This document shows, one piece after another, positions 1 through 10,514 of a stretch of DNA of 64,000 bases. Source of the DNA: Spodoptera frugiperda (Eukaryota; Arthropoda; Insecta; Lepidoptera; Noctuidae); contig NC_064226.1 of assembly GCF_023101765.2 (NCBI RefSeq), forward strand, positions 1,666,001 to 1,730,000, in the 5' to 3' direction. Below the pieces are notes generated by a model that searched no databases, had not been told where the DNA came from, and worked only from the letters and a program-made list of their open reading frames with translations. Positions within the stretch are counted from its first letter, which is position 1. Every line of letters starts with the position of its first letter. Both the position numbers and the translations under genes were made by a program.

Positions 1-265
1 AAATTTATTACTGTCGTCAACCCAGTTTGCAGTCGGTCACTTTATTACATTATTATATTACATTTGCCGTATAATACCGTATCTAAGATCTGAGATGTAT
101 ACAGCTTTGTTCAAGGTCAATGTTCACGCGAAAATATACCTTCGTCGTCAGCTTTCAGACAGTACATTAGTACTTTATTTTAGTATATTTTAGTCTGCTG
201 TTATAAGGCTCTATTTCATCTATTTTGAATAAGTTTAAACTTACTTCTAGTTTACTTACGTGTGT
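1..265. other. Unannotated flank
   Basis: I see no gene, RNA or clear repeat here. The right part leads into a LINE 3' fragment whose recognisable coding begins near 266. Confidence 0.4.
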
Positions 266-853
266 ATTCTGCCCATACTCACCTATGGCGCTCAAACTTG
301 GTCTTTGACGCAATATCAGACGTCTAAACTCAAGGTATGCCAGCGGGCCATGGAGCGCAGTATCTTAGGAGTTCGACTATCGGACAGAATAAGAAACACC
401 ACGTAATGTTTTGACGATTAACTCGACTAGTTTCAAGCCATGCAAGAGGCTCATATTCATGAGGAGCATTTCGCGACACACGACGCGGCGATTGTCACGC
501 TGCTACTCTGCAATGAGTAAGCCGATAACATAATAATTAATTTAGTATGTCTCACGAAAGTTACAATAAAATCAAGAAACACCACGACTAAAATCATCGA
601 CGTTGGTCATAAAACCGCCAACTTGAAATGGAACTGGGCTGGTCACGTCTGCCGCATGTCGAACGAGTGGTGGGCAAAACTCACTACTGAGTGGAGCCCG
701 TTCAACGTCCACAGACGTCGCGGCAGACCCAAAAGGAGATGGCGGGACGAACTCGACAGCTATGACAAGGATTGGCCGCAAAAAGCTTTAAACAAAGAGG
801 AGTGGGAGGAGGGTAGGGAGGCCTTTGCCATGCAGTGGAACGATCATGGCTGA
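266..853 (+). pseudogene. LINE reverse transcriptase C-terminal fragment, interrupted
   Basis: This is the 3' end of a non-LTR retrotransposon polyprotein. The first part (about 266-403) reads ILPILTYGAQTW, followed by CQRAMERSILG, the usual region after the reverse transcriptase domain. The second part (574-853) reads KWNWAGHVCRM and then RRGRPKRRWRDEL before a stop at about 851-853. These motifs match the C-terminus of the better-preserved LINE at 62.2-62.7 kb, so both belong to the same broad type (RTE-like, 'endonuclease-reverse transcriptase' proteins). Endonuclease and RT catalytic parts are absent. The two parts are split by a 170-bp insertion flanked by a 13-bp direct repeat. It is a dead, 5'-truncated copy; the exact family is not determined. 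Confidence 0.8.
404..573 (-). mobile_element. 170-bp non-autonomous insertion with 13-bp target duplication (family H)
   Basis: The 13-mer AAGAAACACCACG occurs at 391-403 and again at 574-586, exactly bracketing this segment, which interrupts a LINE reading frame. Removing one repeat and the insert makes the LINE frame continuous. The insert shares blocks with 1138-1290 and 53345-53455 in the opposite orientation (GAGACATACTAAAT and GAAACTAGT..GAG), so it belongs to a dispersed repeat family. The variable 13-bp duplication suggests target-primed insertion, as for LINE or SINE tails. It contains no reading frame of note. Confidence 0.75.
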
Positions 854-1840
854 AATGTAAATATTTATAATAAATTAAGTATACTTCGATGGTTAAGATA
901 GCAGCTGGCCTTGAGGTGTTGAGTTCAGGCATCTAGGTTTAGATATCTAAAAGTAGATCAAAAAGTAAATTGAAATACGGTACCAATAAGGTTGGATCTT
1001 AGCCAGGTCCAATTTGGCAAAGAATTCCTCTATTAAAATGTATTGAAGATTAGAGACGAAAATGTGTGTCATATATAAGCCTCTCACTACCCCTAGGTAA
1101 TGTATGAGATACAAACAAACAATAGCACATATTTTTATAATAACTATCATGAGACATACTAAATGAACTAAAAATAACGGTTTATTCACGTAGGCTGTGC
1201 GACGTCGCCGCGTCTACGCACTCTGCTCATGAGGAAGAGTCCCTCTGTGACTCGAAACTAGTAGAGCTTTTCTCAATTTATTTACGTGTGTAAACTATTA
1301 TTTTTTAGTTAACGATGACACATTTCTTTTTCTCGAATATCTTTGTCCACAACACATATCTATAGTTTATTTCTACGCCTACTATGGATATTTCCAAAAC
1401 CATATATAATAATATATACTATGTATTTCCAATAGGAACCCAGTCATGGAGTCCGAGTGCATGTTTCCGTTTGCAGGAAATTGCATGTCTTCGAATCGTT
1501 CCTTGAAACTTTCGAGAGTAATTTACACTTCGCACGACTTGAATTTTGACTCGATTTATGATCGTAGAATACATCTGGTATTTACTTCGTGACTATAAAA
1601 TTAAAGATCGCATATTTTTAAATGTCTGCAAAATTACGTCACAGCAAATATTAAAATATTACAAATGCCTGCTTGTATTCATACGTATTGAGTGTTCTAG
1701 ACGACTCTGATCGTTTACAACAGATGATCTGTCTATCTGCTTGCTTCCTATACCATAAAAGAAGCGTTACAAAGTAGTAGTTACTGAATTATTCGATTTT
1801 AGTTTTCATATTGTGCCTGGAATTTGGTAAGACCAACGAA
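854..1840. other. Non-coding stretch with one dispersed repeat copy
   Basis: AT-rich sequence without a supportable gene. About 1138-1290 carries a family H repeat copy (see that entry). I recognise nothing else. Confidence 0.4.
1138..1290 (+). mobile_element. Family H repeat copy
   Basis: It shares GAGACATACTAAAT and GACTCGAAACTAGTAGAGC, in the same order, with the copy at 53345-53455, and with the reverse complement of the insertion at 404-573. It is probably a short tail of a non-LTR element. Boundaries are approximate. Confidence 0.55.
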
Positions 1841-1841
1841 T

Positions 1842-1898
1842 CTCTATCTCTCTTTCTTCTCTCTCTCTCTCTTTCTCTTTTTCTCAATCTATCTCTAA
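1842..1898. repeat. CT-rich microsatellite
   Basis: A pyrimidine-rich tract dominated by TC dinucleotides, interrupted by short T runs. It is an ordinary simple repeat. Confidence 0.8.
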
Positions 1899-2384
1899 TT
1901 AAAACGACAAAAACCTTTCAGCGTTTAAAATAACATGATAATATGTACAACATCTACATTTCGTCTAGAGGAGCCCTAAAGCTAAAGTACCACACCACAT
2001 TTCTACAACGAATTAAATTCAAATAGATTGCCTTATAATGGCGAAGATTAAGTTACACGGAGACGCCATCTAATGAGCTATGAAAGTAATATCTTGTGGA
2101 GCGGTGTACTATGTACTCCCCTACTCCCTAGACGTATTGTTCTACTATTTAATTATATTCTTATATCGAAACACTGTTTACTTCAAGAATTTTCTTTCAT
2201 CTAGGCTTTTCTGTTTCTCATTTATCATTATTAGGGCTTGACAAGGCCGTTTTTTTGGAAATGGTATCTAGATTTACCGTCCTGGTTAAATTATTTAATG
2301 AAACTAGTATAATAGTGAATTTTATTACATTTAAAAACCTTAAAGATTCGGGAAGACTTTAATTTATTGAAAAAGAAATAACAC
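1899..2384. other. No recognised feature
   Basis: AT-rich non-coding sequence; no gene, RNA or clear repeat boundaries seen. Confidence 0.35.
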
Positions 2385-2535
2385 TGGACTGTTGGCGCGT
2401 TGGCTGGGCAACCTTTTGCCACGTAACGTGTGGCGAGTTCGATTCCCGTTGCAGAAAATCTTTACGTGATCCACAAATTGTTGTTTTGGGTCTGGGTGTC
2501 ATATGTTACATACATACTTGTATGTTAATAAACGC
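2385..2535 (+). mobile_element. tRNA-derived SINE, family D
   Basis: A tRNA-like head with a B-box-like GAGTTCGATTCCCG near 2434-2447 is followed by a body containing GTGATCCACAAATTGT and GGGTCTGGGTGTCAT. The same body recurs at 6478-6655 (minus strand), 28690-28870 and 36765-36870. The repeated tRNA-like head plus a shared non-tRNA body is the signature of a SINE. No TSD was resolved. Confidence 0.65.
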
Positions 2536-2798
2536 AAACTACAGATGTAAGACAGAAATGTTATATAATAAGGTAAGCTAACCAAATAAGGCCTACCTTA
2601 TTTTTATTACCGCCTAGCTCGTAGGTTTAAAATGACAATGGGCTGATAATGTCAAAATCTTATATTTATTTATTAAACTTTGTAATAATGGAATCAAAAT
2701 GGCTTTAGAAACAAAAATTACAATTTTATAAACACAAATAACTAAAGTGTCACTTTGGCCTTATTGGGAACCCTATGTCTTAATAAGGCCTAAATAAT

Positions 2799-2989
2799 AA
2801 CCGACTTCACAAAAAAAAAGTTAAAAATAACTTTAATTTCGGAAGTCGGTGTTTCTCGGTATTATTTGTTTGTTACACCGAATTCCGAAATTTAAGTTAG
2901 GTCTCTAATCTCCCTAAACACCAAATCTCCAAATTCTTAATTCCCCAAAAAGACCGACAACGTTTAACTTTTTTTTTGTGAAGTCGGTT
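2799..2989. mobile_element. 191-bp MITE-like element with GAAGTCGGTT termini
   Basis: The left end AACCGACTTCAC followed by an A-run and GTTAA is mirrored at the right end by TTAAC, a T-run and GTGAAGTCGGTT, giving terminal inverted repeats of about 26 bp. Related GAAGTCGG ends occur at about 3765, 10517 and 11457. There is no coding capacity, so it would move in trans if it is a DNA transposon derivative. The superfamily is not assigned. Confidence 0.55.
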
Positions 2990-3021
2990 AATTTTTTTGT
3001 AAAAAGTATTTTATTTCACAC

Positions 3022-3056
3022 TTTTTAGTTGCGATACTCAGTATCGCAACTAAAAA
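3022..3056. repeat. Perfect short hairpin
   Basis: A 16-bp stem (arm TTTTTAGTTGCGATAC) with a 3-nt loop, followed at once by another AGTCGGTT end. It lies within the cluster of GAAGTCGG-type repeats. Confidence 0.7.
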
Positions 3057-3120
3057 AGTCGGTTAAAATTCTCTATCTCAATAACTACTTTATTTATTTG
3101 TATTGTCACAGTCACTTAAT

Positions 3121-3780
3121 TAACTTTGTTGTGATTTCTATGTGAGTATGAAGTTCCATTGGCCATTTCTGGTCTTCTTCATCAGTTCCACCTCTTCAAA
3201 GGTTACTTTTTGACTGTAAATGCTTCAATTCTAGATGAATATACCAAAATCACTATATAGTTCCCTGTAATATTTGAGGAGTTCCCTCGATTTCTCTAAG
3301 ATCCCATCATCAGATCCTAACTTGGTGACAATGGGACCACCTCAGAACTATCTACTTTCGAACAAAAAAATAACTTTGAAAATCCGTCGACAATTGACGG
3401 AGTATAACTTTATTGTGATTTCTTGTGAGTATGAAGTTCCATTGGCCATTTCTGGTCTTCTTCATCAGTTCCACCTCTTCAAAGGTTACTTTTTGGCTGT
3501 AAATGCTTCAATTCTAGATGAATATACCAAAATCACTATATAGTTCCCTATAATATTTGAGGAGTTCCCTCGATTTCTCTAAGATCCCATCATCAGATCC
3601 TTACTTGGTGACAATGGGACCACCTCAGAACTATCTACTTTCGAACAAAAAAAGAATTTTGAAAATCCGTCGACAATTGACGGAGTATTCGATGAACAAA
3701 CATACAAAAAAAAAAAAAAAAAAAACATACAAACAGCCGAACATAGTACCTCCTCCTTTTTGTGAAGTCGGTAAAAAGTA
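3121..3780. repeat. Two tandem copies of a 284-bp unit ending in GAAGTCGG
   Basis: The unit starting at TAACTTTGTTGTGATTTC (3121) restarts at 3405 with one or two changes and runs to about 3687; the two copies are nearly identical throughout. The tract ends with an A19-type run and the terminal motif CCTCCTTTTTGTGAAGTCGG near 3750-3770. Short open frames across it read the same residues twice, as expected from the duplication, and are not genes. It is probably the inside of a GAAGTCGG-ended mobile element that carries internal tandem repeats, like the tract at 10515-11210. Confidence 0.7.
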
Positions 3781-4074
3781 GTAAGTATTCAACTTCTTAA
3801 TTATAACAAAACTTTGTCAATGCTTATAATAAATGTAATGAGATCTTATTAATTTATTTTGGTCATTATACATCAGGCTAAACGAGTTTCTCATCATGTA
3901 ATACCCAAGTAACATCTTTGAAGTCATCGGTACCCCAGCATCAGTCAAACGAATGAGAATAACTTCTTGTTCTGTAGCCAATTTAGCGACCGACCTAGCT
4001 TTCGTGTAGTCGAACCACTCTTTAGATGATGCGTACTTCTTTGGAAGTTATATCTGGCTACAGCAGCCTACCGG
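3781..4074. other. No recognised feature
   Basis: Non-coding sequence between a tandem repeat and a foldback element; nothing identified. Confidence 0.3.
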
Positions 4075-4173
4075 GTAAAACAGGGTGCATAAAATTCGAA
4101 GGGTGAATAGATACTATGAAGAATTTCCCGATATCCATTCACCCCTTTTCTGTATCTATTCACCCCGTTTACC
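4075..4173. mobile_element. Foldback MITE, family F (diverged copy)
   Basis: It begins GTAAAACAGGGTG and ends CACCCCGTTTAC, with internal GGGTGAATAGATAC and ATCTATTCACCCC in opposite orientation. The same plan is present at 32350-32486 and 33658-33794, where the ends read GTAAAACGGGG and CCGTTTTAC. Almost the whole element is self-complementary. Confidence 0.6.
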
Positions 4174-5154
4174 CCTTTCTACCATTTTAACAGCGTTTTC
4201 CATCTTTTGCAAAATCCATTGGCTTTCTTTTTGACAGAAGCTGGTGATCCGTTTTCTATGAAGGATCGATCGAATCTAGGTAAACAAAACAACTATTATA
4301 TGAAATACACCGATATTATAGCTATTTCACTAATGTGAGGAGATGGCTAAATGTATAATTGTCATACAGACAAAACACGGCACGTCGTATACTGATAAAT
4401 ATAAAAATACTAACAGTTTAGGCTACTCGAATTTTATAAAAACTAAAGTGCGCTCCACGTCGTGATTGTTTTCGTCTGTAGGTTTCAACATAATCGCGGC
4501 ACGGGTTGCTTGCTGTGCTCAAATTAGTTAAGTAATGTGCATGCACACTTCTACAAACTTGGGCGACCATTTGACATCGGGGAGAGGGAAATTTTCAAAA
4601 TAGGCTTTATTGGGGCATAGGCCTTATTTGGTTAGGTTACTATATTTGAAAATGAACTAATGACAGAAAGTTTTCCACAAATACACCTCTGCTTATACCA
4701 AAGTGTAGTAATTTACGTGTGTATGTAGATATAACATCTTTATACGTTTAAACGTTCCCCTTTGATCGTGCGGCTGTAATTTGCCGGCTTGCTGTGCAAC
4801 GCGCGGCCGAAGTAATCGTAGCTTAACGCTTGTTTACTGAGCAACCAGCTTTCATATCAAAGTTGTGTTACACTGAGATTGTGTTAAATTAGAAAACAAT
4901 AAACGACTTTAACGAGGTTGTTAGTAAGTTCAATTTCGAAGTTTGGTGATGATCAATTTTATTATATACTTATAACTACTTAATAATGTTATAGTAAAGT
5001 TATTGTATACTTAAAATAAATACTTAAATCCCCAATCCTCAAATTTCTAACCTGAAAAAGGCCGTCAATGAATTTTTTCACACTTCTCGTACCTTACTTC
5101 TCGTACCGTTTGTATGAGCTTGCTTGACGTTTGAAGTTATCGAAACGAGAGCGG
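4174..5154. other. No gene recognised
   Basis: AT-rich non-coding sequence. A short block near 4595-4650 (AAATAAGGCC in reverse complement) resembles 2570-2600, so part may be an old repeat. Confidence 0.3.
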
Positions 5155-5235
5155 GTTCGGCGCTGGGTACTGGTGTCCATGAACGGCGCCGATTGCTTAT
5201 CATAAAGCGATCCGTCTGCGTCTTTACCAACTAAT
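5155..5235 (+). mobile_element. SINE-like repeat, family C (fragment)
   Basis: It shares GGTGTCCATG, GGCGATTGCTT-like and GCGATCCGTCTGC blocks with fuller copies at 42604-42730 and 45058-45175. It is a diverged fragment with approximate ends. Confidence 0.5.
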
Positions 5236-5604
5236 GATGAAAATAAAATGATTCCCAAAAATGTATATTTCCAGAAAACAAGCTTTTTCTTAAATACAAA
5301 CTAAAGAAATATATTTTATCTAACATCGTACGAGTAGATTCTGATTCCAAGATACATATGTTTGTGATGGGACACAAAATAATATACGATCCGGAGAAAC
5401 CGCGCACGCTGGCCATAAAATGGAAGCGACAACAAAACAGTCAGTAAAAGATATCACAGCGACATATAACATATAACTTAGGTCGAAATATATCACATAC
5501 TGTTGCTTGGCTGGATCTTATTTTGCTATATACTTCTGTACCTACGATTTATCTTAGTTATAGTATCTTTCTTGTTGCTCAAAGTTATGATTTTTATTTT
5601 TAAA

Positions 5605-5780
5605 CTAGTGATGCCCGTGACGTCGCTCGCATAGATTAGTGATTTGTAACTAATAAAAGTAACCTCAATCACTCCTTAGTAGTTAACTACCTGCCAATAA
5701 AAGCCCCGTCAAAATCGTTCCAGTCATTTCAGAGATTAGCTAGCACAAACGGACAGATAAACAAGATTTAAAAAATGTTT
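5605..5780 (+). mobile_element. LINE 3'-tail repeat
   Basis: It has the layout seen at 50290-50495: an opening ACTAG block, then AAAATCGTTCCAGT, GAGATTAGC, and a tail with ACGGACAGATAAACAA. This arrangement is common as the untranslated 3' end of RTE-like LINEs in insects. It is heavily diverged and non-coding. Confidence 0.4.
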
Positions 5781-5927
5781 TGTTTTGGTGTATCGTATGT
5801 TATGCATGTAGTAAAAAGCGGTTATTTCAATATTACAAACACACTTCAATTTTATTTATTAGTCTAGATAAGTAATCATGACCTCCATGCTAACATTTTT
5901 CCCTGTGATGTTGGTGTATTCACAAAC

Positions 5928-5952
5928 CCACACAACACACACACACACACAT
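5928..5952. repeat. CA microsatellite
   Basis: A short CA dinucleotide run inside a weak family D-like tail (ATTCACAAACCCACAC). Confidence 0.7.
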
Positions 5953-6477
5953 CTGTTACACCAAGAGTTGTTCCACAACGGAATGGAATTTCTCAACACA
6001 TTTCTCAAATACAACACCAACAGTATTGAAATATCTTCGTCAACCTAATCAGGGAACAAAAAGATTTGTAATCTCAATCTGCAGACCGACAGCTGGTAAC
6101 ATATCTACCTAATATAACTATGTATGTTGTATATCCTAGCTAAGTATGTCTGCAAGTCGTAGATTGCTGTCACCTAATTATGTTCCCTGACTTCTAGAAA
6201 GTTCCGAGCACAATTATGTAACATCTTTTCTTTTGTCCCTTCTTTTAGACATCTACGAAATAAGGCTAGAGTACTATAGGAACCTTGTTCTGTGTTCACA
6301 ATTACATGAATCGTCTATTTTTGTGATTCTCTGAAGTTGGTACAATGATTGTTTTTGTGATTTGATTGTGTTTCGTTATCATAATCTTACGAGGGAGATA
6401 TTCTACTGTTAAATACTTTTACTCTTGTTAAGTTAGCTATATTCATCTTTAGAGATTATTTTATTATTCACGCTAGG

Positions 6478-6655
6478 ATTTTCTCCTTTGTCGTGGGTGC
6501 ATTAACAAATATACAAGTTCACATACACATGACACCCAGACCTGAAACAAAAATTTGTGGATCACAAAAAGAGTTGCTCCGTGCGGGAATCGAATCCGTT
6601 ACACGTTGCGCGGCAACCAGTTAGCCAGCTACCGCACCAACCGTGCAGTTAAATA
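6478..6655 (-). mobile_element. tRNA-derived SINE, family D
   Basis: In reverse complement it shows the tRNA-like head with a GATTCCCGCAC B-box region, then GATCCACAAATT and GGGTGTCATGTG blocks. It matches 2385-2535 and 28690-28870. Confidence 0.65.
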
Positions 6656-7325
6656 CGATGCTTCCTAAATTTATTAACATACAGATACATTTTTATATAA
6701 CAAGTCTTGGTTGATTTTTGCAGCAACAGCAGCAGAAGTAGATTATTTCGTATAACTATTAAATAAAACAAATAATACAACAAAATATTCCCAAAAGCAA
6801 TTAAAACAATTCCTCTATATTCTAAACCCGCATTCGCTAAACATTCTAATACAGAACTTTATCCGCACTGAATACAAATCAAGAGAAAATACATCCGAAG
6901 TCGATTAGCCTTTACTGGTCCATTGAGACCGCATAGGAAGTTAGCTCGTCCATTCAGCATAGACCTTCACCACTGATTATGCAACAGGGACAAAACATTC
7001 ACGACTTACTTCCCAACAGAAACATACACGCCATTTCAAACTTTACTACGTCACAATTAAGGTCAGTATTACTTGTAGAAGTACACCAATTTGTTCAGTA
7101 CAGTTTAGCTCTTGGGTAGTTCGCATTTAGTACGCAATGCGTCTTTTTAAGGGGCAACACGTCGCCGTTGTCTGAATGGGCCACTTCTGGTGATGAGGGG
7201 AACACAATGGTTCGGTATATTTATGGTTCTAATACTTTAAATGTCCATTTGTAGTACCTTGATATCAGTTCTGTCTCTAAAATATTTTTGTTCATAAAAA
7301 TCTTTCATATTGTTTTTTTTATAAC
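6656..7325. other. No gene recognised
   Basis: Non-coding sequence. It contains a short GCA-repeat (near 6720-6735) and no reading frame with recognisable protein features. Confidence 0.3.
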
Positions 7326-7611
7326 GTCACGCCTTTAATGCATTTGCCATTCACGCCGAAGGGGTAGGCAGAGATGCATATCATGGTACGTAATGCCAAT
7401 GTACACCCACATTTCACAATTTATGTTGTAAGTCCCATGGTGGTGAGTCTATTGCTATATACCGGTCTCATTTCCAGACTCCGTGCTACTACTGAGAAAT
7501 TTTCGAAAATCCCAGGTGAAAAAAGCCCAGTAATTCTTGTTTACCCGGAAATCCAACCCGAGACCCCTTGCCCGGGAGTCGCACTTGCAACCACTCGGCC
7601 AACGAGGCAGT
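7326..7611 (-). mobile_element. tRNA-derived SINE, family A (near full length)
   Basis: In reverse complement it starts with a tRNA-like head, TGCCTCGTTGGCCGAGTGG, continues through GGGGTCTCGGGTTGGATTTCC (the B-box area), and has a body with CTCAGTAGTAGCACGGAGTC and a tail with CCTACCCCTTCGG. Other copies are at 32020-32240 (minus) and 58890-59097 plus 62775-62830 (split by a LINE). The 96-residue frame across it is a SINE translation, not a gene. Confidence 0.75.
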
Positions 7612-7714
7612 CATATTGTTTATCTACTGCTAATTTGGCTCTACAATTGTACAAGAAAGCTTGACGGGACTATATTGTCCTGAGAGGCTTGATCTTTTAT
7701 TTTGATTTCGTTAC

Positions 7715-7975
7715 TGTTGAGTGATTAAGTAACTGAACCCTCAGTACGCATTCTGGCGGTATATTCATTGGTACACATAGCTTAGCACTGGTGTAAATGG
7801 ACTCAACTAAGCTATATTCTTTATATGGAAAGATGCGTACTATGGATGGCTTCTCTGCTATCGATACATTGCATACTCGAGCTAGGCATCTTCCTCTGAC
7901 GGCTTCTTTGCGGCGGCGCATCTTCGTAGCACATCTTACTCGCACAGCTACATAGTTTCACGGCTTAGCTATTAC
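7715..7975. repeat. Unclassified dispersed repeat, family G copy 1
   Basis: It shares long blocks with 8930-9175 in the same orientation: CATTGGTACACATA, GCTATGGATGGCTTC-like, CTATCGATACAT, and CATCTTACTCGCACAGCTA. It is non-coding; the class is unknown. Confidence 0.65.
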
Positions 7976-8296
7976 ATGGTAAAAAAGCACCCTAAAACAG
8001 TCATACCGAAGTATTTAGTAAATTGATATCGAAGTTTGTAGTAATTTATGTCGGTACCCATTAGCGGTGTTTAGTATTCGGTTCACGAGCCGGACATCGT
8101 ATCCTCGCACCATCATGATTAATAGGGAAACCAGTTCCTAGTATCGCCTGTACTAATTGATAAACTTTGCAACACCATCGCTTTTTATACCTATGAAGTA
8201 AATCAAGTCTTTAATAGTACTGGCAATTGATGTAAACGTTTTGCTATTATAAGTATTACTTTATTATGTAAGTACTTGGTAGACATAGCCTTTTTC
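7976..8296. other. No gene recognised
   Basis: Non-coding sequence between two repeats; nothing identified. Confidence 0.3.
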
Positions 8297-8446
8297 TGGA
8301 GCTGCGGACTACCTAGTGAGTTTTCCGGGGTCCCGGCTCGAATAGTAAGAGTAGGAACGTGGTGGTTTTTAGTCAGTAAGAGTTTGACACTCCCTCTCGC
8401 CTCGCCCAACACGGGAGAAGTCATTGGATGATTTTCCCTTTCAAAA
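8297..8446 (+). mobile_element. SINE-like repeat, family B
   Basis: It carries the family core GGAGCTGCGGACTACCTAG, then GTAGGAACG-like, TTTTTAGTCAGTAAGAGT, and a tail GAAGTCATTGGATGATTTT. Eight further copies of this family are annotated in the window. The arrangement is a common lepidopteran interspersed repeat; the family name is not assigned. Confidence 0.7.
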
Positions 8447-8929
8447 ATACAGAATAAAAAACATGAAAATCACTGCATAATAAAATTAACATAATAACAT
8501 TATTTAATCCGCTAAAAATAGCTTTTCCTAGAGTTTTAATCCAATTTACTTATTATAGTCGACCTGCCTTAAATAATTATTTCGCGTAATTATAAAACCA
8601 GATAGATAACAAATGTAAGGCGGCCGCCGTGTTGCCGTTTTCTCAAAACCGATCGTTAAGATTAATTAATCGTCTGTAATGACGTTAAATCGTAGACGTG
8701 TTTAAACAATTTTAACTTTAAAGTCTATTGTGATAAAGATTATTTTCGAATTTTAGGCTTTAGGGTTTAAAATGCTAAAATTATTTTCAAAATTTAGATA
8801 CTAAATTAATAAAACCATCTCGTTAGTCTAATGGTCAGGGATCGTATAGACTTTTAGTCTAGTTTTTAATACTAGAATAAGTCATTCAGTTTAATGACAA
8901 AATACCATAAAAAGGGTTATTTTCCTAGA
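8447..8929. other. No gene recognised
   Basis: AT-rich non-coding sequence. Near 8818-8845 a fragment reads CTCGTTAGTCTAATGG, resembling the A-box part of a family A SINE head, but no B box follows. Confidence 0.3.
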
Positions 8930-9175
8930 GAGCTATACAACGTTGCTGTGGATGCGTTTGGCTTCCATCAATCCTATACATTGGTACACATACCTGCTGG
9001 AAACGGACTCAGGTAAGCTATGTTTTTTATTTGCTAAGATGCGTGCTATGGATGGCTTCCCTACTATCGATACATCGCATACTTGAGCTGCGCATCTTAC
9101 TCGCACAGCTATATAGTTTTTTTGTTTCACAGCTTAGCTACTACATCTTCGTAGCATAACTATATAGCAACTGAA
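8930..9175. repeat. Unclassified dispersed repeat, family G copy 2
   Basis: Same-orientation copy of 7715-7975 with several small indels. It includes CATTGGTACACATA and CTCGCACAGCTA blocks. Confidence 0.65.
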
Positions 9176-9787
9176 AGTTGGTATACAATTTCCATAACAT
9201 TTTTTTCTATAAATATTTCTTACCGTTTTTTAAGTAAATTAATTATGTATTTCATTTCTAGAATGGTTATCTACAAACAAGATAGTTAGGACAATCTTTA
9301 AATTCTCTTTTTCTCAACTCTACATAAAACTCTCTTACAATGAATTATTACTTACAGAATTAAAAGATCTTCAAAGAAAAAGCGTGGGCGAAAACAAGCT
9401 TTACCTTGTAAAAGATAAGAACTAAATCACCTTTCACCTTTACCTTTTAGCTTGATCAAGTAACTATTTAAAATGTTAATGGGACAGTTTTTCTAAAAGA
9501 AAGTTTGCTTTTAACATTATTAATTTGAAAAGGCCAACAGGGTCTTGGTAGCGTGGTTGAACTATATTTTTCTTTTTAAAGAAATTGTGTAAAAATGCAT
9601 AGACTTTTTTAAGGACTTTATCTTTTCATTTCATTAAAGACGAGCAAACATACTCCTGTCATTGTCTCAATAGTTTAAAATACAAAGCGAGGATTCTTTG
9701 AGTCGCTTTGACGCCTAAAACGGCTGAACCGATTTTGATGAAACTACTCAAGAAAGCAGCATTCATAATTAACTTAGGTTTTAAAGA
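9176..9787. other. No gene recognised
   Basis: AT-rich non-coding sequence. The stretch 9690-9770 (GGCTGAACCGATTTTGATGA) resembles the 3' untranslated tail of RTE-like LINEs. Confidence 0.35.
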
Positions 9788-9926
9788 CCTAGCGGGGTTA
9801 CTGGGACACCGGCTCGAAAATCAGGAGTAGAAACGGGTTGGTTTTCAGTCAGTGGGAGTCTGACATTTCTTCTCGACTCGCCCAAGACAGGAGAAGTCAT
9901 TGGATGATTTTCGCACCTCAAAAAAA
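9788..9926 (+). mobile_element. SINE-like repeat, family B
   Basis: It has the family B core: GGTTTTCAGTCAGTGGGAG, GAAGTCATTGGATGATTTT, then an A-run. The left end is diverged. Confidence 0.65.
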
Positions 9927-10514
9927 GGTATTGAAGAAAATATTGTTGATATGTCTCAAGCAGCAATAGATCACGAGATATCCATCGACTATATGCAGCT
10001 ATTATAATCATACACATAAAAACGACACGAGCGTAGAAAGATTTTATAAATGACTAAGTAAAACACATTTCTCAAGTTATACTCACAGTTAGAATAGTTT
10101 TAAAGTGTTATATTTGTATGAAACATCAATGTTTTAGTATTTAGAATATGTCTACGTCAGACTGATGTAAGCCGCAGTTGTTATTGTTGGCAACCAACGA
10201 TAAAGGCCTTTCACACAATAAAGCGTGGTCGCAGCGAGTTCCCGAGACAACTTGATTTATTACTCAATTTTCAAATTACTTCGTGTTCTCGAAACAAAGA
10301 AATTATTTGGATGAAGCTGTAAATTGTTAAGTTCTTTCTTAGTTTGTGTTTTATGATGTCGAAATTTTCTGTTGTTGTGAAATGGATTTTAGATTGGATA
10401 ATCCAGAATCCATTTCACTACGGCAGAAAATTTGATATTAAATTTGTTGTAAATGTATGTCATACATTGTATAGTATCTTATAATACGTAGTTAAGGTTG
10501 CTACTTTTCTTTTT
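9927..10514. other. No gene recognised
   Basis: Non-coding sequence. A local inverted pair (GTGAAATGGATT near 10378 and AATCCATTTCAC near 10408) gives a short hairpin. Confidence 0.35.

Noticed and set aside
2393..2460. Possible genuine tRNA gene
   Set aside because: A B-box-like GTTCGATTCC is present, but acceptor arms do not pair and the same head recurs with a SINE body elsewhere.
3274..3781. Two open frames with the same N-terminal residues (MRSSLDFSKIPSSDP)
   Set aside because: They start from TTG codons and repeat because the 284-bp unit is tandemly duplicated. No protein features.
7374..7664. 96-residue open frame
   Set aside because: It lies on the antisense of a family A SINE; the RPTRQ and PGVALATTRP residues are the tRNA-like head translated in reverse.
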